DNA of 64,000 nt, from assembly GCA_030386875.1 (NCBI GenBank), contig CM059569.1, forward strand, positions 41,951,842-42,015,841, read 5' to 3'. The notes beneath the pieces were generated by a model, which saw nothing but the letters and a program-made list of their open reading frames with translations, made no database searches and was not told the DNA's origin. The translations under genes and the position numbers were made by a program. This DNA comes from Morinoia aosen (taxonomy: Eukaryota > Arthropoda > Malacostraca > Amphipoda > Talitridae). Below, one piece after another: positions 10,609 through 22,478 of the stretch (positions are counted from its first letter, which is position 1; the number at the start of each line of letters is the position of its first letter).

Positions 10609-11954
10609 AATTACTCGGGTTTTCAGCGGAATCTGGCAGTTTGAAACAATGAATACAAAGAAGTGTTTCGTTCTCGTTGGTTTTAAAAAGGCAATGACTA
10701 ATTTGGACTAAAATTTTATTGCTTCTGCGCTTTGGTGCCGTGAATTCATTAAATCAAATGTGTATGAGTTTGACTGAAATATTGTTGTTTGCTAAGCATA
10801 GCATACATGATTCTTCAATGAACTTGTTTTCATAAAAGAAAGAATAGTAACGTTGCACAAGTCTTGTCCCGTATCAAATTATAGGAATTTATTCGAATTA
10901 AAACATACCAGATTGGAGTAATGAATAATACTGATATTGTAGTTGAAGTAACGGAAATATTGCAGAAGCATTTGTTGAATAAAAAAACAGCATCGAATTT
11001 ATATCGTTTCAGACACAGTACATTTCAAAATACGCAAAGTGGATCCGTTTCCTGTTAGTGGTTTTGAATTTTCCCCAAGAGAGACAAAACAAAATGCACT
11101 GCGCGAGACCAATCTTGCAATCTCGACACCGGAGATTTGCAAGTGAAGTCTCTGTGCTCCGATATTTCCCGACTCCATGAGAGAAGGAAAAGCTACTCCA
11201 CGGAAATACACACTGGATTCTTCGTGTAGTATTACCGTTTTTTCTTGATAGAATAGCTCAATACTGTCAGACTAACAACAACTGATTTTTGAGGTCGGTT
11301 GAAAATTTTTTCCTCGCGATGAAAATGTATGAATAGTTTTACTAGCTTTTCAAATAATCGGTAATTTCCTAGAATATCACCTGTTAGCCCAAAAGTTTTT
11401 AAATCTGTATTTATTCCATTCAATTTTTCAATTATAAACTTCGACCGTAGACCATTAAAACTGTGACCATTATAAGCTTCCACCATCGACCATTTTCAAT
11501 TAGAAATTTAGACTTTTTTTTGCCTGACGGTAAAAAATTACCGTGAGGTTCAGAGTGAATGGTGCAAAAGTTATGAACAAAAGTAAGAGTTCTGAATGAC
11601 GTCACGATCAATGCTAACGAAAAAGAGTGAGAGAACACAACGAGAACAAACGATAACCTTCTGAAAGCTGAGACCGACTTCTCTTCAGAACAAGCGAACT
11701 AAACTCAAACTCTCACTGAACTTCAGGGTTCCGTAGTTCGAAAGGGATTTACATGACTTGCAATGATGTGTTCTAAATTGAATACAATTGTGTGAAACTA
11801 AGCATCTAGTACTCTTTAAAATAATGTTTTTTTACACATAGGGTAAAACATTTGACGTGAAAGTTTCTTTTCAAGGACTGGAGTCCAGATTTATTGCTCT
11901 GGACTGAAAATAATGAGAAGTAATAACTTAATTTCGTAGAGTGTTTTTTAATTT
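10609..11954. other. AT-rich stretch, no supported gene
   Basis: Short minus-strand ORFs (10999-11211, 11232-11486, 11432-11638) show no recognisable motif. I see no repeats. Confidence 0.45.
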
Positions 11955-11969
11955 GGGGGGGGGGGGGGG
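11955..11969 (+). repeat. Poly-G tract of 15
   Basis: An uninterrupted run of 15 G in AT-rich sequence. The length may be affected by sequencing or assembly error. Confidence 0.9.
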
Positions 11970-12149
11970 TCGGTTGACTGTTACGCCATTAGGAAATCAT
12001 AAAAATAATAAATGAAATTAGTTTTATGTTCCCTATGTTTTTTTAATCTCTGCATATCTCCATTCAGTGTTGCTAACATTTTCATATTGTCATGCTCAGC
12101 GTCTCTAACATTGTCATATTGTCATATTCAGCGTCTTTAACGCTGTGAT

Positions 12150-13800
12150 AATGAGGAAGTACCTACATATGTAAGTTCGCGTGCGACTTCAATATCAAAT
12201 AAATTTACCTCCTGGTATTGCTATTAGAAATCACCCTCCCATGTGGAATTGAGGCAAGAAATTAATTTTGATAATCAAGCATGAAGTTACCAAAAATTTA
12301 AACCATTCAATTTAACGAATTATCAACATTATCAGGTTTAACATCTCGTGTTTGTACTATATAATATTTTGAATATATATTGAACCTCATCTATACAATT
12401 TCAATGTTTGCCCACAATATTTGCGCGATATTTTATATAACTTATGAATTTTATTAATAATTTCGAAGAAACAGGCCTTATCTTTCCTGGACAATCACTG
12501 CTTCGTAGTTTATAAAATCAATAATTATCATACTGTCGGGAATATTCAAGCATAACAGTTCAGTGATGTCCAGCAAAAATTTCTCTTCACCGGTCGTCTT
12601 TTAGATTTTTTGTTTTAAAATATCAAAATTTAAAGTTTTGTTAATAGGTAACCTTTTCAAGCAATTATTACACTTTACCTCGCACAACGTCCATTTTATG
12701 TGTCCCATTTCAGCGCACGCTAGTTCCAAATAATTTTCCTATTTGAATTTTAAAAGAGTTCTTGCTCAAGGGAAATCTTTTGAGTAATCAAACACAATTT
12801 CGGAAATTTGTATGACTGGAAATGATCACCTTGAAAGACTCGAAAAACGAGCCGTCGTGTCATATTCTGGCGCAAGAGCTTCCCTCGAAGGCCTTTTATG
12901 GCGTCGATATTTCGAAGCTCTCAAAAAAGAGCTCTCTCGGGCGAGCGTTTATGCAAATGATCTCATTACTGTTGACGTCCTTTTCTCAAACAGGGATCCA
13001 GCTATCTCCATTCGGTAAACAAAACTTTGTGCCTTTTGTCATCAGTGTTGATATTGAACGAATGCATCAATGAATAAATTTGGACGACGTAAAGATGACA
13101 GACTGAATGAAGCATAATTCAGCGCAATTTGAATAAATGGGATTGGCTCCTACTCACTAATAATTTCATACTGCCTTTGTTGGTTATCAATTTGGCTTTA
13201 GTTGGAATTTCTATGAGATTCTGCGCATCTTACATCTTAATAGAGGCTTCACAACATCATCTGTAGGCACAAAACTATTTCTAAGGTTTTTGTCAATTTC
13301 AAAAATAACATTCCAATTCTTTCATGTGTGACACATTCCACATTCCTTCAGTCCTCTTTCGTTAATAGCCTCAATATATTGTATTTCTTGTTAAATTAGT
13401 TCCCAAATGTGCTCCTTGGAGGAGTTCATTGCCGAGTGGCAGTTCCGTCCTCATCCTGATATCGGTGACTGCCTGATGCCGGCGCCAGTTTAGTGACGGT
13501 GGATGTAAAGACGGTAGTACGAGTACAAAAATTCTGACGTTAAACTTAACTTTTTGCTCTTCGTAAATTTTTCAAGATCACTCAGATAATCAGTAAAATA
13601 ATCTAATATCAATGTAAACGCATGTAAATGGCCAACCTCTGATTGCATTCTTAGCATTTTTCTCAATTTCCCAAGCAGAATTCATTCCCGTTGAATGAAT
13701 GGTAAACATGAAACAATATTAGGACCCAATCACTTACATAATAGCCATTACAGCACATTCATTCGTGCATATTTTCACACAGGATTCATTCACTGGATAA
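12150..13800. other. AT-rich stretch, no supported gene
   Basis: Two overlapping ORFs at 12812-13073 have no recognisable domain. Just upstream (about 12060-12145) short TTGTCATATT and CAGCGTCT words repeat two or three times. Nothing else stands out. Confidence 0.45.
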
Positions 13801-13806
13801 AAATAG

Positions 13807-13992
13807 TAAGAATTATGTTCTAACGTAGAATTATTGAGTAAGATTTATCTTCTAAGGTAGAATCATTGAGTAACAATTACCTTCTAACGTGAATTACTGA
13901 GTAACAACTATTGAATCATTGACGTGATGAATCTTTTAACATAGAATCATCGAGTAACAATTATCTTCTACCATGGAATCATTGACGCGATG
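13807..13992 (+). repeat. About 36-bp degenerate tandem array
   Basis: About five copies built from TTCTAACGTAGAAT, CATTGAGTAACAATTA and ATCTTCTA, with insertions of GACG.GATGA in two copies. The array is diverged. Confidence 0.75.
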
Positions 13993-14125
13993 AGGAATGC
14001 TTTGACGACTTGGACAGCTCTCGACAGGAGTTCCGATTCTGCTCGACTCGACATGAGTTCGGATTCTGTTTGCCAGGCGCCGTGAGAGGTGCTGGAGTGG
14101 AGTCAAGTGCTCGGGTGTTTTGCAG

Positions 14126-14193
14126 GCGGCAGATTGCGTGGGAATTGGACATTATGCACCAGATGGAACACCCGGAATGGGAATGCGCTTCAG
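14126..14193 (+). other. Speculative 68-bp internal exon
   Basis: The stretch is bounded by GTGTTTTGCAG| (acceptor-like) and CTTCAG|GTATTT (donor-like). In phase 0 it reads AADCVGIGHYAPDGTPGMGM, a Gly-rich peptide without stops. The local GC content (about 14010-14195) is higher than in the flanks. The polypyrimidine tract is weak, no partner exon was found and I recognise no protein. The ORF at 14010-14204 in another frame is equally unproven. Confidence 0.12.
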
Positions 14194-14204
14194 GTATTTG
14201 CTAA

Positions 14205-14695
14205 ATTTGAGGAGCTAATGCAGTGTCCCTGGAACTATGGAAAAGGGAGTTCTTGACGTTCGTGTGAATTAATTTGTATTGGATAAGCGCTCGTTTTTTG
14301 GTTTACTAGATTTCGTTGGGTGGAAAGTCCTCAAAAATTATTTGATGATGGCTTTTACAATTTTGTTTTGAAAATTATAATTAAGAGCAAAATTAATCAT
14401 AGTTTACTGATTTCGTAAAGTATTTTTTTTGTTGAAGTACATTCACTACAGGTTGAAGTATGTTTTTGCACCAGTTAATTTGCGCTTCTAATTTTCTAAT
14501 TTTCATGAAAATCAAAGAATGAGATACACGTGGAGTTTATATCACACCGCCATTAAATTAACATTTTCCCGTTCAAAGTTCCAAAATATTCGCTGTTCAT
14601 TAATCAGATATTTTTGTTAAGGAGAGTTGGTAGTTAAAAACTAATTATTTGTTATCCTGCATTTTTTCTGAAAAATTGCAGGAATAAAATAAAAG
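14205..14695. other. AT-rich stretch, nothing recognised
   Basis: No ORF or repeat of note is seen between the GC-richer patch and the LTR. Confidence 0.5.
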
Positions 14696-15130
14696 TGTAG
14701 TATCTCAATATAGGCCTTTCAGGCATGATGTCCTTATCACACTTGGTTTGGGATATCGCGGCACCGGCGGAAGCGTCTTAACCGCAAGACGGAGCCGACG
14801 GAAGCGCTGGTTGCGGATTGCCCTATGTCTATATCGTACTTGGGTTCAAATGGGTCGGAAGCGCCCTGACCGCACGCGCCGGAAACCGTGCCTTGGGAGC
14901 GCATCGCATTGGTATGCACCGAAAGAGCATTGTTTAACTTCCGAGCGCTATAGCTTATAAGCAGTGTCGGTGTTTGGATGATTCAGTACAAGAATAGGAA
15001 CCTAGCTAAGAGTTTCCTTTTCCTACTCCTGAAGCTAACGCTTCAGTTACGGTAGTTACAGCTACCGATACTGTAGTTTGCAGCTACAATTACTAATCCT
15101 AATATCGTGATGAAAAACCACGATATAACA
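14696..15130 (+). mobile_element. 5' LTR of a Ty3/gypsy-type retrotransposon
   Basis: The right end is well supported. The sequence ends ...CGATATAACA, is followed by two bases (AA) and then a primer binding site. An 8-bp inverted repeat (ATATCGTG at 15102-15109, CACGATAT at 15119-15126) lies at the LTR edge. The left end at TGTAGTATC (14696) is inferred from the TG...CA rule and is uncertain. The LTR body has an unusually GC-rich segment (14755-14900). No second LTR is visible in the window, so the element is truncated or extends past recognisable decay. Confidence 0.6.
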
Positions 15131-15132
15131 AA

Positions 15133-15143
15133 TGGCGACGAAG
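15133..15143 (+). promoter_or_regulatory. Primer binding site, tRNA-Ser type
   Basis: TGGCGACGAAG is complementary, with one mismatch, to the 3' end of animal tRNA-Ser(GCU), whose complement is TGGCGACGAGG. Mag-like and related Ty3/gypsy elements use such a site for minus-strand priming. Its position two bases after the inferred LTR end fits. Confidence 0.65.
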
Positions 15144-15388
15144 ATTTCGAATCTCCAAAGTAAATTTGAAGGTTACAAGTGCTCTGAAATTAAGATGGCG
15201 CATTCTACAGTTTGCTGTCTTTCAGTCGACGTTGTAGTGGAAACAGTGAGTAATATCTACAACGATTCAAGTACAGTGTGCAGACGTTCTTCAGAGGGCG
15301 GGAAACAATGGTGGTAACAAAGCTAGTATTATAGTTGAAGCTTCGCCTGTAAACACCATGCATTACTGATCTACAACGAAGAATTTAA
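15144..15388 (+). pseudogene. Decayed retrotransposon leader / gag N-terminal region
   Basis: This stretch joins the primer site to the recognisable gag core. A 61-codon ORF (15132-15317) starts at the primer site but shows no clear gag similarity, and stops interrupt every frame before 15388. By position it should encode the gag N-terminus; the sequence is too decayed to show it. Confidence 0.4.
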
Positions 15389-15712
15389 CCTACGTTACTC
15401 ACTGATGCTACATATGAGGTACTTGAAGGAAAGTTAATTAAGCAATTTGAAATCAAGAAATCCACTGTTGGCGCATCTGTTACATTTCTAAACAGAGAGC
15501 AAAGTGTTAATGAATCCATACAAATTTATGCTAAAACGTTGAATGACTTAGCATCTTCGTGCAACTACGAAAAGTGCGATCGCGATCGTCTCTTGAGAGA
15601 TGCTCTTGTGGCTGGGCTACATTCAGCGCAAATTCTCAGCGCGGTTCTACAGAAGTGTGACAGCAAGTCATTCAACGAATGCGTTGAACATGCAAAACTC
15701 ATTGAACAGTAA
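15389..15712 (+). pseudogene. gag: Ty3/gypsy Gag core fragment
   Basis: This frame of 107 codons lies between stops and has no ATG at its start. It shows the retrotransposon Gag pattern: a Phe/Arg/Gln motif (FLNREQSVNESIQIYAKTL), then DLASSCNY, the RDRLLRDALVAGLHSAQI block and a C-terminal A.LIE. In the family this corresponds to the R.Q..GESI...Y...L..LA and LRD..V.G signatures. The protein packages element RNA into particles. Here it is a remnant: stops lie on both sides and the N-terminus is missing. Lineage assignment to Mag rests on the primer site and overall pattern. Confidence 0.75.
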
Positions 15713-15861
15713 AGCTTCGACGCTCCAGATATTATTCGTGAGGATTCATCTTCATCGTTTTTCACTACAGAAAACTACAGCCGAATTACATATGTATTCC
15801 CTGCGGAACTAGGCAGAAGCACCTTACGAAGAATTGCTATGCCCTAAAATTAAATTTATAA

Positions 15862-15906
15862 AACGCAAAAAAATGTGGAAAAATAGGCCACATTTCTAAA
15901 GTTTGC
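15862..15906 (+). pseudogene. Broken CCHC zinc knuckle of Gag
   Basis: In one frame the sequence reads KKCGKIGHISKVC, giving Cys-X4-His-X4-Cys with normal spacing. The first Cys expected two residues earlier is Ala, and a stop lies just upstream. Intact nucleocapsid knuckles are CX2CX4HX4C. Its position 150 nt after the Gag core fits a nucleocapsid remnant of the same element. Confidence 0.65.
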
Positions 15907-16307
15907 AATTTACGACTGCAGCACGACCTCCTCCTGTTAAGCCTACACGAAGGGGACCTACAAGAGAAGAATTTGACGCAGCTCGCACTTACATAGTGCA
16001 GCTGGAAAGGAGCGGTACTCAGTGCAACGTCAGAAGAGAAGATGTGTCAATGAAGAGTTCAAGTACGCCTCCACAGCGGAAGAACGAAGTTATTCTACAA
16101 AAGCCTAGGAACGATACTTGTGTCGGTAACTATGTTCATAATTTCTCTGATGTACAAACTAATTACGCGTTATTTCAGTCACATTGTATTCCTCAAAGTG
16201 TCACAAAACTTACTCCCTCTGTTGCGCTCAACAATCGTAAAATTGTTACTTCTAGAGATAGAGTCATCCTAAATGTTCTGTGTACAGGTCTTAGCCTATG
16301 TATGTAA
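15903..16307 (+). pseudogene. ORF downstream of gag, likely retrotransposon remnant
   Basis: A 134-codon frame begins at a TTG and overlaps the knuckle in a different frame. It is rich in Pro, Arg, Ser and Thr (RPPPVKPTRRGPTREEFDAA near the start). By position it would be the gag-pol junction. I see no retropepsin Asp-Thr/Ser-Gly motif and no reverse transcriptase motifs here or further on. Membership in the element is inferred from adjacency only. Confidence 0.35.
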
Positions 16308-17868
16308 CTCAATTTGATGTCGGTGTAACTCAATTTGATGTTGATAACTTCGATAAATGAAATACTTTTAAAGCTAAATAACTGCAACAAATTACATGTT
16401 AAAATGGAGCAACTTCAATAAGTTTAGTATCAGTGTATCGTTTGCGACCCGATTTCTGTAAAAAAACTATATGAAGCACATACACTCGTAGTTTATGACC
16501 GGCAACACAATTTTGATGAAGCGAGACTATCAGCTAAATTCGGTATCACAAAAGTAACTACCAAATTAAAAATGGTTGACCTTGATGGTTGAAATTAATA
16601 AATTTGTTGAACGTTCCTGTTGAACAAAGCCAATTATTTAACCTTACACTCTTGTGTAATTAACCTTATTAATTAACCTTAAACCAATATAACGGACGAA
16701 ACATTGGCTTCAATTCTTCTATTTTAAACGTCGTAAGGGATATTTAAGGGACAATATTTGTAGTTTCTTCAGAGTTCTCTAGTAGTTTCAAGATATTTCC
16801 ATAGTAATTTCTAAAATTTAAAAGTTATGCAGAAAATTATCCCATACGGCTACTGGGACTCGAACCTAGAGGGAGTGTCAAATAAGGTAAGGAAACTGAC
16901 GTCATGACATTACTTACTTGACTTAAAAGCGTCAAATGTTCGAAAACATTAAACATAGAGAACATTACACACTGTAGTTAGTAAATACATAAACTTTCCA
17001 GGCCCATGGGAAAGCGATGTAAATTTCTAAAAGTTTTGTTAAGGAAAAATTTGAAAAATGTGGTCTTTCGACGTATATTTTTACTCTGTTCAAATATGTG
17101 AATTTATGCGGAGAGTAAATTGATTCAATTATAACTGTAAATGAAAATGAACGTATCCTAGGGGCATGGGTATGAGTGTCGAGTTGAGGTCTATTCAATG
17201 AATTTTTCACCAGTAAAATAATAATGCGGGATGCTCCTATCTGTGAAAATCCACTTCATTATTCAGATGGTTCAGGAAGAATAAATTTTGTTCCAGTCAC
17301 GAATAAAATGAAAATATTCCTGATGAAAAAGAAAATTTTAGAATATTTTTCTTAAGTAGATACAATTTAGAAGCAACCGCCTAAGTCCTCTGAGAATTTT
17401 TCGAATTGCAAATGACATTTTTTTTATAAGTTCAATCAATTTTAAATAAATAAAATCCGCACTAGGTTTCATTTATAAATTTCTGCTCGAATTGAACGTC
17501 TTTGGTGACCACGTCAAGTTATTCAGTTTTCCAGTGAATGTTAGAATATAAAACGAAGCCTTTCTCCACTGCTGTCTTGTTTGCTTCTGCGGGTAAAAGC
17601 CTTTTAAAACTATCTGTGATCAAACAGAGGCAATACTTCAGTTTTAAAAGTTTCATTTCAAAGTTCACAGTGTTCATTGACGGAAAACTCGCCAGGAAGA
17701 ACGCCATCAAATTCCTTTCCAATTCGTTTATTGACGGGACTTTTCACAAGGAGTTGCTGGATGCTGGTCCGACGTCGGCGAGTATTGACGACACTGAAAG
17801 CTATCAAAAATAAACAAAGTTCGACTGACAATAAACACTCAAAAGTTCCCTAGAGTTATCAAAGAAAA
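16308..17868. other. Unassigned sequence after the retrotransposon remnant
   Basis: A short open frame at about 16430-16590 (VVYDRQHNFDEARLSAKFGI) could be further decayed element sequence, but I cannot match it. At about 16854-16880 on the minus strand the words AGGTTCGAGTCCCAG form a perfect tRNA-type B box without a matching A box. The 91-codon ORF at 17538-17813 has no recognisable motif. Confidence 0.35.
16850..16882 (-). repeat. Isolated tRNA T-arm-like B box
   Basis: The minus strand reads CTCTAGGTTCGAGTCCCAG, an exact GGTTCGANNCC B box. No TGGCNNAGTGG A box lies in the 70 nt upstream and no cloverleaf can be drawn. It may be the remaining part of a tRNA-derived SINE head. Confidence 0.3.
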
Positions 17869-18120
17869 AGGGTACCTAAATACTGTGAAGAGTACCTAAA
17901 TACTGTGACGGGTACCTAAATACTGTGAAGGGTACCTAAATACTGTGAAGGGTACCTAAATACTGTGAAGGGTACCTAAATACTGTGAAGGGTACCTAAA
18001 TACTGTGAAGGGTACCTAAATACTGTGAAGGGTATCTAAATACAGTGAAGGGTATCTAAATACTGTGAAGGGTACTTAAATACAGTGAAGGGTACCTAAA
18101 TACTGTGAAAGGTACCTAAA
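17869..18120 (+). repeat. 20-bp tandem array, 12.5 copies
   Basis: The unit is GGTACCTAAATACTGTGAAG with an exact 20-bp period from 17871. The inner copies are nearly identical; variants (GGTATCT, ACAGTG) lie towards the right. It ends where a perfect palindrome begins at 18123. A partial relative, GGGACCTAAATACTGA plus GGGACCTAAATAAA, lies at 22965-22992. Confidence 0.95.
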
Positions 18121-18122
18121 TG

Positions 18123-18148
18123 CTTGACTGTGACGTATCACAGTCAAG
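18123..18148. repeat. Perfect 11-bp inverted repeat at array end
   Basis: CTTGACTGTGA, loop CGTA, then TCACAGTCAAG. The left arm starts 3 nt after the last array unit and contains the unit word ACTGTGA. After the hairpin, AAGGGTACCT resumes the array word. The hairpin may have formed by an inverted duplication of part of an array unit. Confidence 0.9.
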
Positions 18149-20009
18149 TTAAGGGTACCTTTATGCTGAGAGACGTCGACAATTGTGAAATATTTTCCTG
18201 AATATTATAATTAGTGCTAGTGTTGTCATTTTAACTTGATTACCAATTTCATTGACATAGCTGAATCCATGAGTCATTGTTGCAAATGTCGACTTGAAAG
18301 AATCTATGATCATCTTACCAAAACTTCTGGAGTTAGTGTAACCACTCGTCGCAAATGATATAAAATTGTTCTACTTTAACGATCTTTGAACAAATATCAT
18401 TTAATTATTCCCATTAAATAAAATATATACCCTCAAGGCATAAACCCAATTGAACACAATGTATCAGTAATAATGTTTATCGGTAAGAAAGTGACAGAAA
18501 AATCTTGAGTACTACTTGACACACTGTTCTATTTCAGGCTAGAAGTAAACCATGTTATAAAAATGCTGTGCTCTTCACGGACACGTTCACCAAACAACTG
18601 AAATTCATACAAAAAATCGATGGAATCAATCACTCTGAAACAGTACACCAAAACTTCAGTTGTGTATCTTGTCAGTTGTAATTTGAGACAAGATGCAAAC
18701 ATTGGCCGAATGACATCTCAAACCGAAAGGTAAGTAACCCAGAGCTAAGCTTCTTGACAGGTCATTGTGCGCCCACTGCCCGTGCACATTGTACATTATT
18801 CTAAATATTGTACATAATCCTGCATACTGCATAAAATTCTGCATACTGTTCATAATTTAATACTGCATAAACGCACTGACGCTCAACTCAAGTCTTGAAA
18901 ATTTGAAAACCGATACTTCTTGTAACTTTAGGTATAATGCACTCTGCCTGTTCGAATCGATATATCTGGTAACTTTTAGTTTAATGGTGGTCGAACGCAG
19001 CGTTCCAAATAAGAATCGAGAATAATAACCTCGAGCTCACTTCCAGACTTAGTCCTTTCAGGTCGGTTTGTTAGTTTAAAGAATGTCTCCTTGAAATTTT
19101 TTTTCTTTCGAAAAACAGTTCCTAGTTCGACCCAGCTATAATTTTAATTTCCATAAACATTTTTGGAAGTAAAACTTACATTGCTGGACTCAAAACCACA
19201 AACTTCAAACGTTACAAATAAAAATATCATAAATAAAAATATGCTGTTTATCTGAATTAACTCACAACATGAGATTATCTGGTATCCCTTCACCGTACCT
19301 TGCATCACATGATAGTATTTTTTAGTCTAAATATAATAATTCCCTCCTCAAAGAAATTAACAAATTGTCATTGGTCACAGCAAGCAATCCTGTGTGCATA
19401 GTCTGCGCATACTCCCAAAAATCAGTCATTAATTTACCTCTAATAACATATCGAAAATGCAAATTAATACAAAAGATATTCATGGCAAAATAAGTTGCTA
19501 CGCAAAATTATTTTCCTTTCAAAGGTTATTGAATACAAGGAATGATAAAGATATGAGCGGTTGATCATAGATACATTCTAATTATTTAAATAATATTTCA
19601 AAACCCAAGACTGCCAATGCAGTGGCAGATAATTATGAATTCGAATAAATGTCAATTCTAGTTCAAGGAATTCATCGTACGGATATAAAATCTTTTATCA
19701 ATTCCCAGTAGCACATTGAGTCAGGGAATGATAGCATTTTTTAATAATTTTCCCTTCTAGGTAAGGATAGTTTTTAGCCGGTAATTTTTCAAGTGTCCAT
19801 CTATTGTCCTTCAATGTGCGTTGCCTTTCTTTATATTTTCCTTCGTAGAAATGACGGTTCCAATACTGACAAACTCCCCTGAATCCTGCTACTTCTTTCA
19901 GTCCTCCCTGTTATTTGTGATTAAGGAGCAGGAGTCAGCGAACCTGCAACTGCAGTTCAAATAACAACATTGTAAAATAATCATCAATCTATGCTTAGAA
20001 TGGTTAAAG
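18149..20009. other. AT-rich stretch, no supported gene
   Basis: A consensus-quality donor sequence GAAAG|GTAAGT occurs at about 18739-18747, but no coding exon precedes it. Short words such as GCATACTGCATAA repeat at 18783-18873. Otherwise nothing is recognised. Confidence 0.4.
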
Positions 20010-20426
20010 TTGTATTTTACTTTAGAGTCGGTTATAAATTCGATGACATATGTTCAGCTCAATATAAAACTGCTTAGTTCAATGTCGACGTTTACAGTTT
20101 TTGGTAAAAATGTGTCGTTACTCAAAACCAAAGCGATTCCCGTGCAGTTTTCCCCTCTTTATAGAGAGGGGAATCTGATATTCGCGCTGCGACCCTCTAA
20201 AACTAATATCAACGACCTTGTTTACTCAAGTAAATGCTCTAGATTCCACGAAACTTTTAACTGTAAGAGCTGTCATATTAAATCTTATCGCAGTACTACG
20301 CGATTCCCTGTCGCAAACGCTTTCCAAATATTTCAGGGGCTGTCAGCGACGTTTTTATGCTACTATGTTTCCATGGATTTAGCTTCCTGGCCAAACTTCT
20401 GGTTCAACAAATGCACGCCGATTTGA
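20010..20426 (+). other. 138-codon ORF, not recognised
   Basis: The longest non-repetitive ORF of this part. It has scattered hydrophobic residues, several Cys (CKSCHIKSYRST near residues 85-96) and no recognisable domain or signal peptide. It contains a 9-bp inverted repeat (TTCCCCTCT at 20150, AGAGGGGAA at 20165). I see no codon-usage signal to support translation. Confidence 0.15.
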
Positions 20427-22478
20427 CAGCTTGTCAATTTTCCATCCCAGTATGGATGCATTTTCCCGGTCCGCTACTCAATATTCGCTTCCGGTGAACC
20501 GTCAACAAAAGCGATGGCGTTTCTGATGTCAGTGTGAGTTTCTTTCAAAAACGTTTTGCTTGCCAGTGATTTTTTCTTTTAATTTTCAGTGCTGATATAA
20601 TGCATGTTTCCAAGTTTGTGATGGAGTTCTTATGTGTAATTTATTGCAGGTTTTCGTAGACACCCGATACAACTCCTTCTTTTGCTAAAAAAATGTAGCG
20701 GGTTTGTTTTACAAAAATTGTCATATTTTATACTTTCTATCCTCTGACTAACGACTAACAAAAATGTAAAAAAATGAAGACAAATATTTCAGCATTTCAG
20801 TGACATGACGAGTTTCTCGCATTGATATCTGCGTATAAAACTGTTTTATCATCTGAATGACTGATCGCTTCATATTTGTGACATACAATCCTCGACTTCC
20901 TTAAAGGAGTAATCACCACACGAATATTCCAGATATGATGCAATACACAATACACGCTCAATATTTTCATAATAACTCATGAAAAGCTCGAGTGACATCA
21001 TTGGGCAGAGGAATAAAAAAGTGCCGTCGAATACAGTAAAATGTTTTCAAATTATCTTGCGCCAACTCCTCAACTGACGTGAAATATCTAGTATTACAAT
21101 GGGTTGTGAGAAATTTCGTACCTTCACATAACATCTTGAAACAGAGAATTTTTCTCATTCCCAATGCAAAAAATCTTACTTTTTATGAGTGTAAATCAAA
21201 ACAACATAAATCTTTTATCCTTGAGATTCAAAATGATGTCTCTTTTTCATCCTTGAGGCTGGATACAGTATTTTCCACGAGACTGTAAACAATACAGATT
21301 TACATCTCAGAAGCTCAAGAAGGTACAGGTGCTAACCTGACCTGCAACCGAAGGTTTTACCAGTATATCATAATTAAGGCTGAAGGTTATACAACTCTAT
21401 ATCCACGTATTTCAGGACGACGTAGGTTTCTATCAATTAGAATTGAAACGAGACCAATGCTTTTTCATTATGGTCTTGAAAATGAATGAAAATTTTTAAC
21501 GCAAGAATTGTTCAAAGACTTATGCAACGAATCAAGTTTTTAATGTTCAAACGCATGAAAACAACAAGTATCTGTTTTTCTCTGATATCGAATTCTGGAT
21601 TTTGCTGCCCTCTGAAAATAATTCTATTAGAAAGAAATACGATAACATCTTCATACAGCTCCTCATTTATTCCTGTATTCCTGGGAAACTGCTTCTCGTC
21701 ACAAGCAGCCCCAAGTTTGAGCTTAATTACAATAAAACTGTTTGTTATGTTCTTCCTAATTGGAAGAAACTAAACAATTGAGAGCTCGGAAAAATCAGAA
21801 AAAGATTCCCTGTTACAAGAAAATAAAATCTGGCATTGCTATTGACGGTGAAATTTATCTCCGGGTGACATAATTAATTATCTTGCTAATTAATAATTTT
21901 CACAGTCGTAATGTGAATTTGCTCATGACCACAGCTAATTGAGGACCACCTAATTAACCAGCTAACTTAGCAAACGATTAGCACCATCTTTGGAGCCCAA
22001 CCAACGCTTTCTTTGACATGAAAAAGTACCAAAGATTTGAATCATGTCAAAAAATATCTAGGTAAATGTTGATAATTTTCTAAAACATTTCTCTTGCAAT
22101 TGAGAGACGAAAAGAAATTTGGTTTCAACCTTCAGGTCGAAGTTAATCTCTACAGAAACTATTGTAATAACACGAGCGAAAACTTCCTCGCATAAATAAA
22201 ACTCTGACCAGATGAAATAAATTCAATGTGCCTCATAATACAACAAGGATTATTGATTTAATTGGACGTCATCATTTTAGGTGATGTTCAACTTGAAAAC
22301 AGTTGATGAGTTCAGTAGTAAATGTTCAGCAGTAAATGACAAACTCGCAAACGAAATTAGCAGAACATGAGGTCTGAAATGCTTAGGTCTATGAAATATA
22401 AGGTCTAAATGATCTGCCTACAATCTATATAAGCAATGATCCGCCTACAATAAAAAATATTAATGCGATTATAAAACT
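20427..22478. other. AT-rich stretch with one dispersed repeat copy
   Basis: ORFs 21079-21288 and 21486-21773 lack recognisable motifs. The part 20700-20830 shares CTGACTAACGACTAACAAAA, a following A-rich block and GCATTTC with 23085-23210. Near 21870-21970 short CTAATTAA words recur. Confidence 0.4.
20740..20800 (+). repeat. Dispersed repeat, copy 1 of 2
   Basis: TCTGACTAACGACTAACAAA is followed by an A-rich stretch and is shared exactly with about 23126-23146. Weaker similarity extends about 50 bp to either side (GGTTT..TTTACAAA before, TTTCA.CAT after). Confidence 0.55.

Noticed and set aside
11955-11969. G-quadruplex
   Set aside because: A single G15 run without separate G-tracts; more likely a homopolymer of uncertain length.
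20967-21773. Overlapping ORFs as small genes
   Set aside because: Random-looking peptides on both strands, no shared motifs, no initiation context or splice signals.
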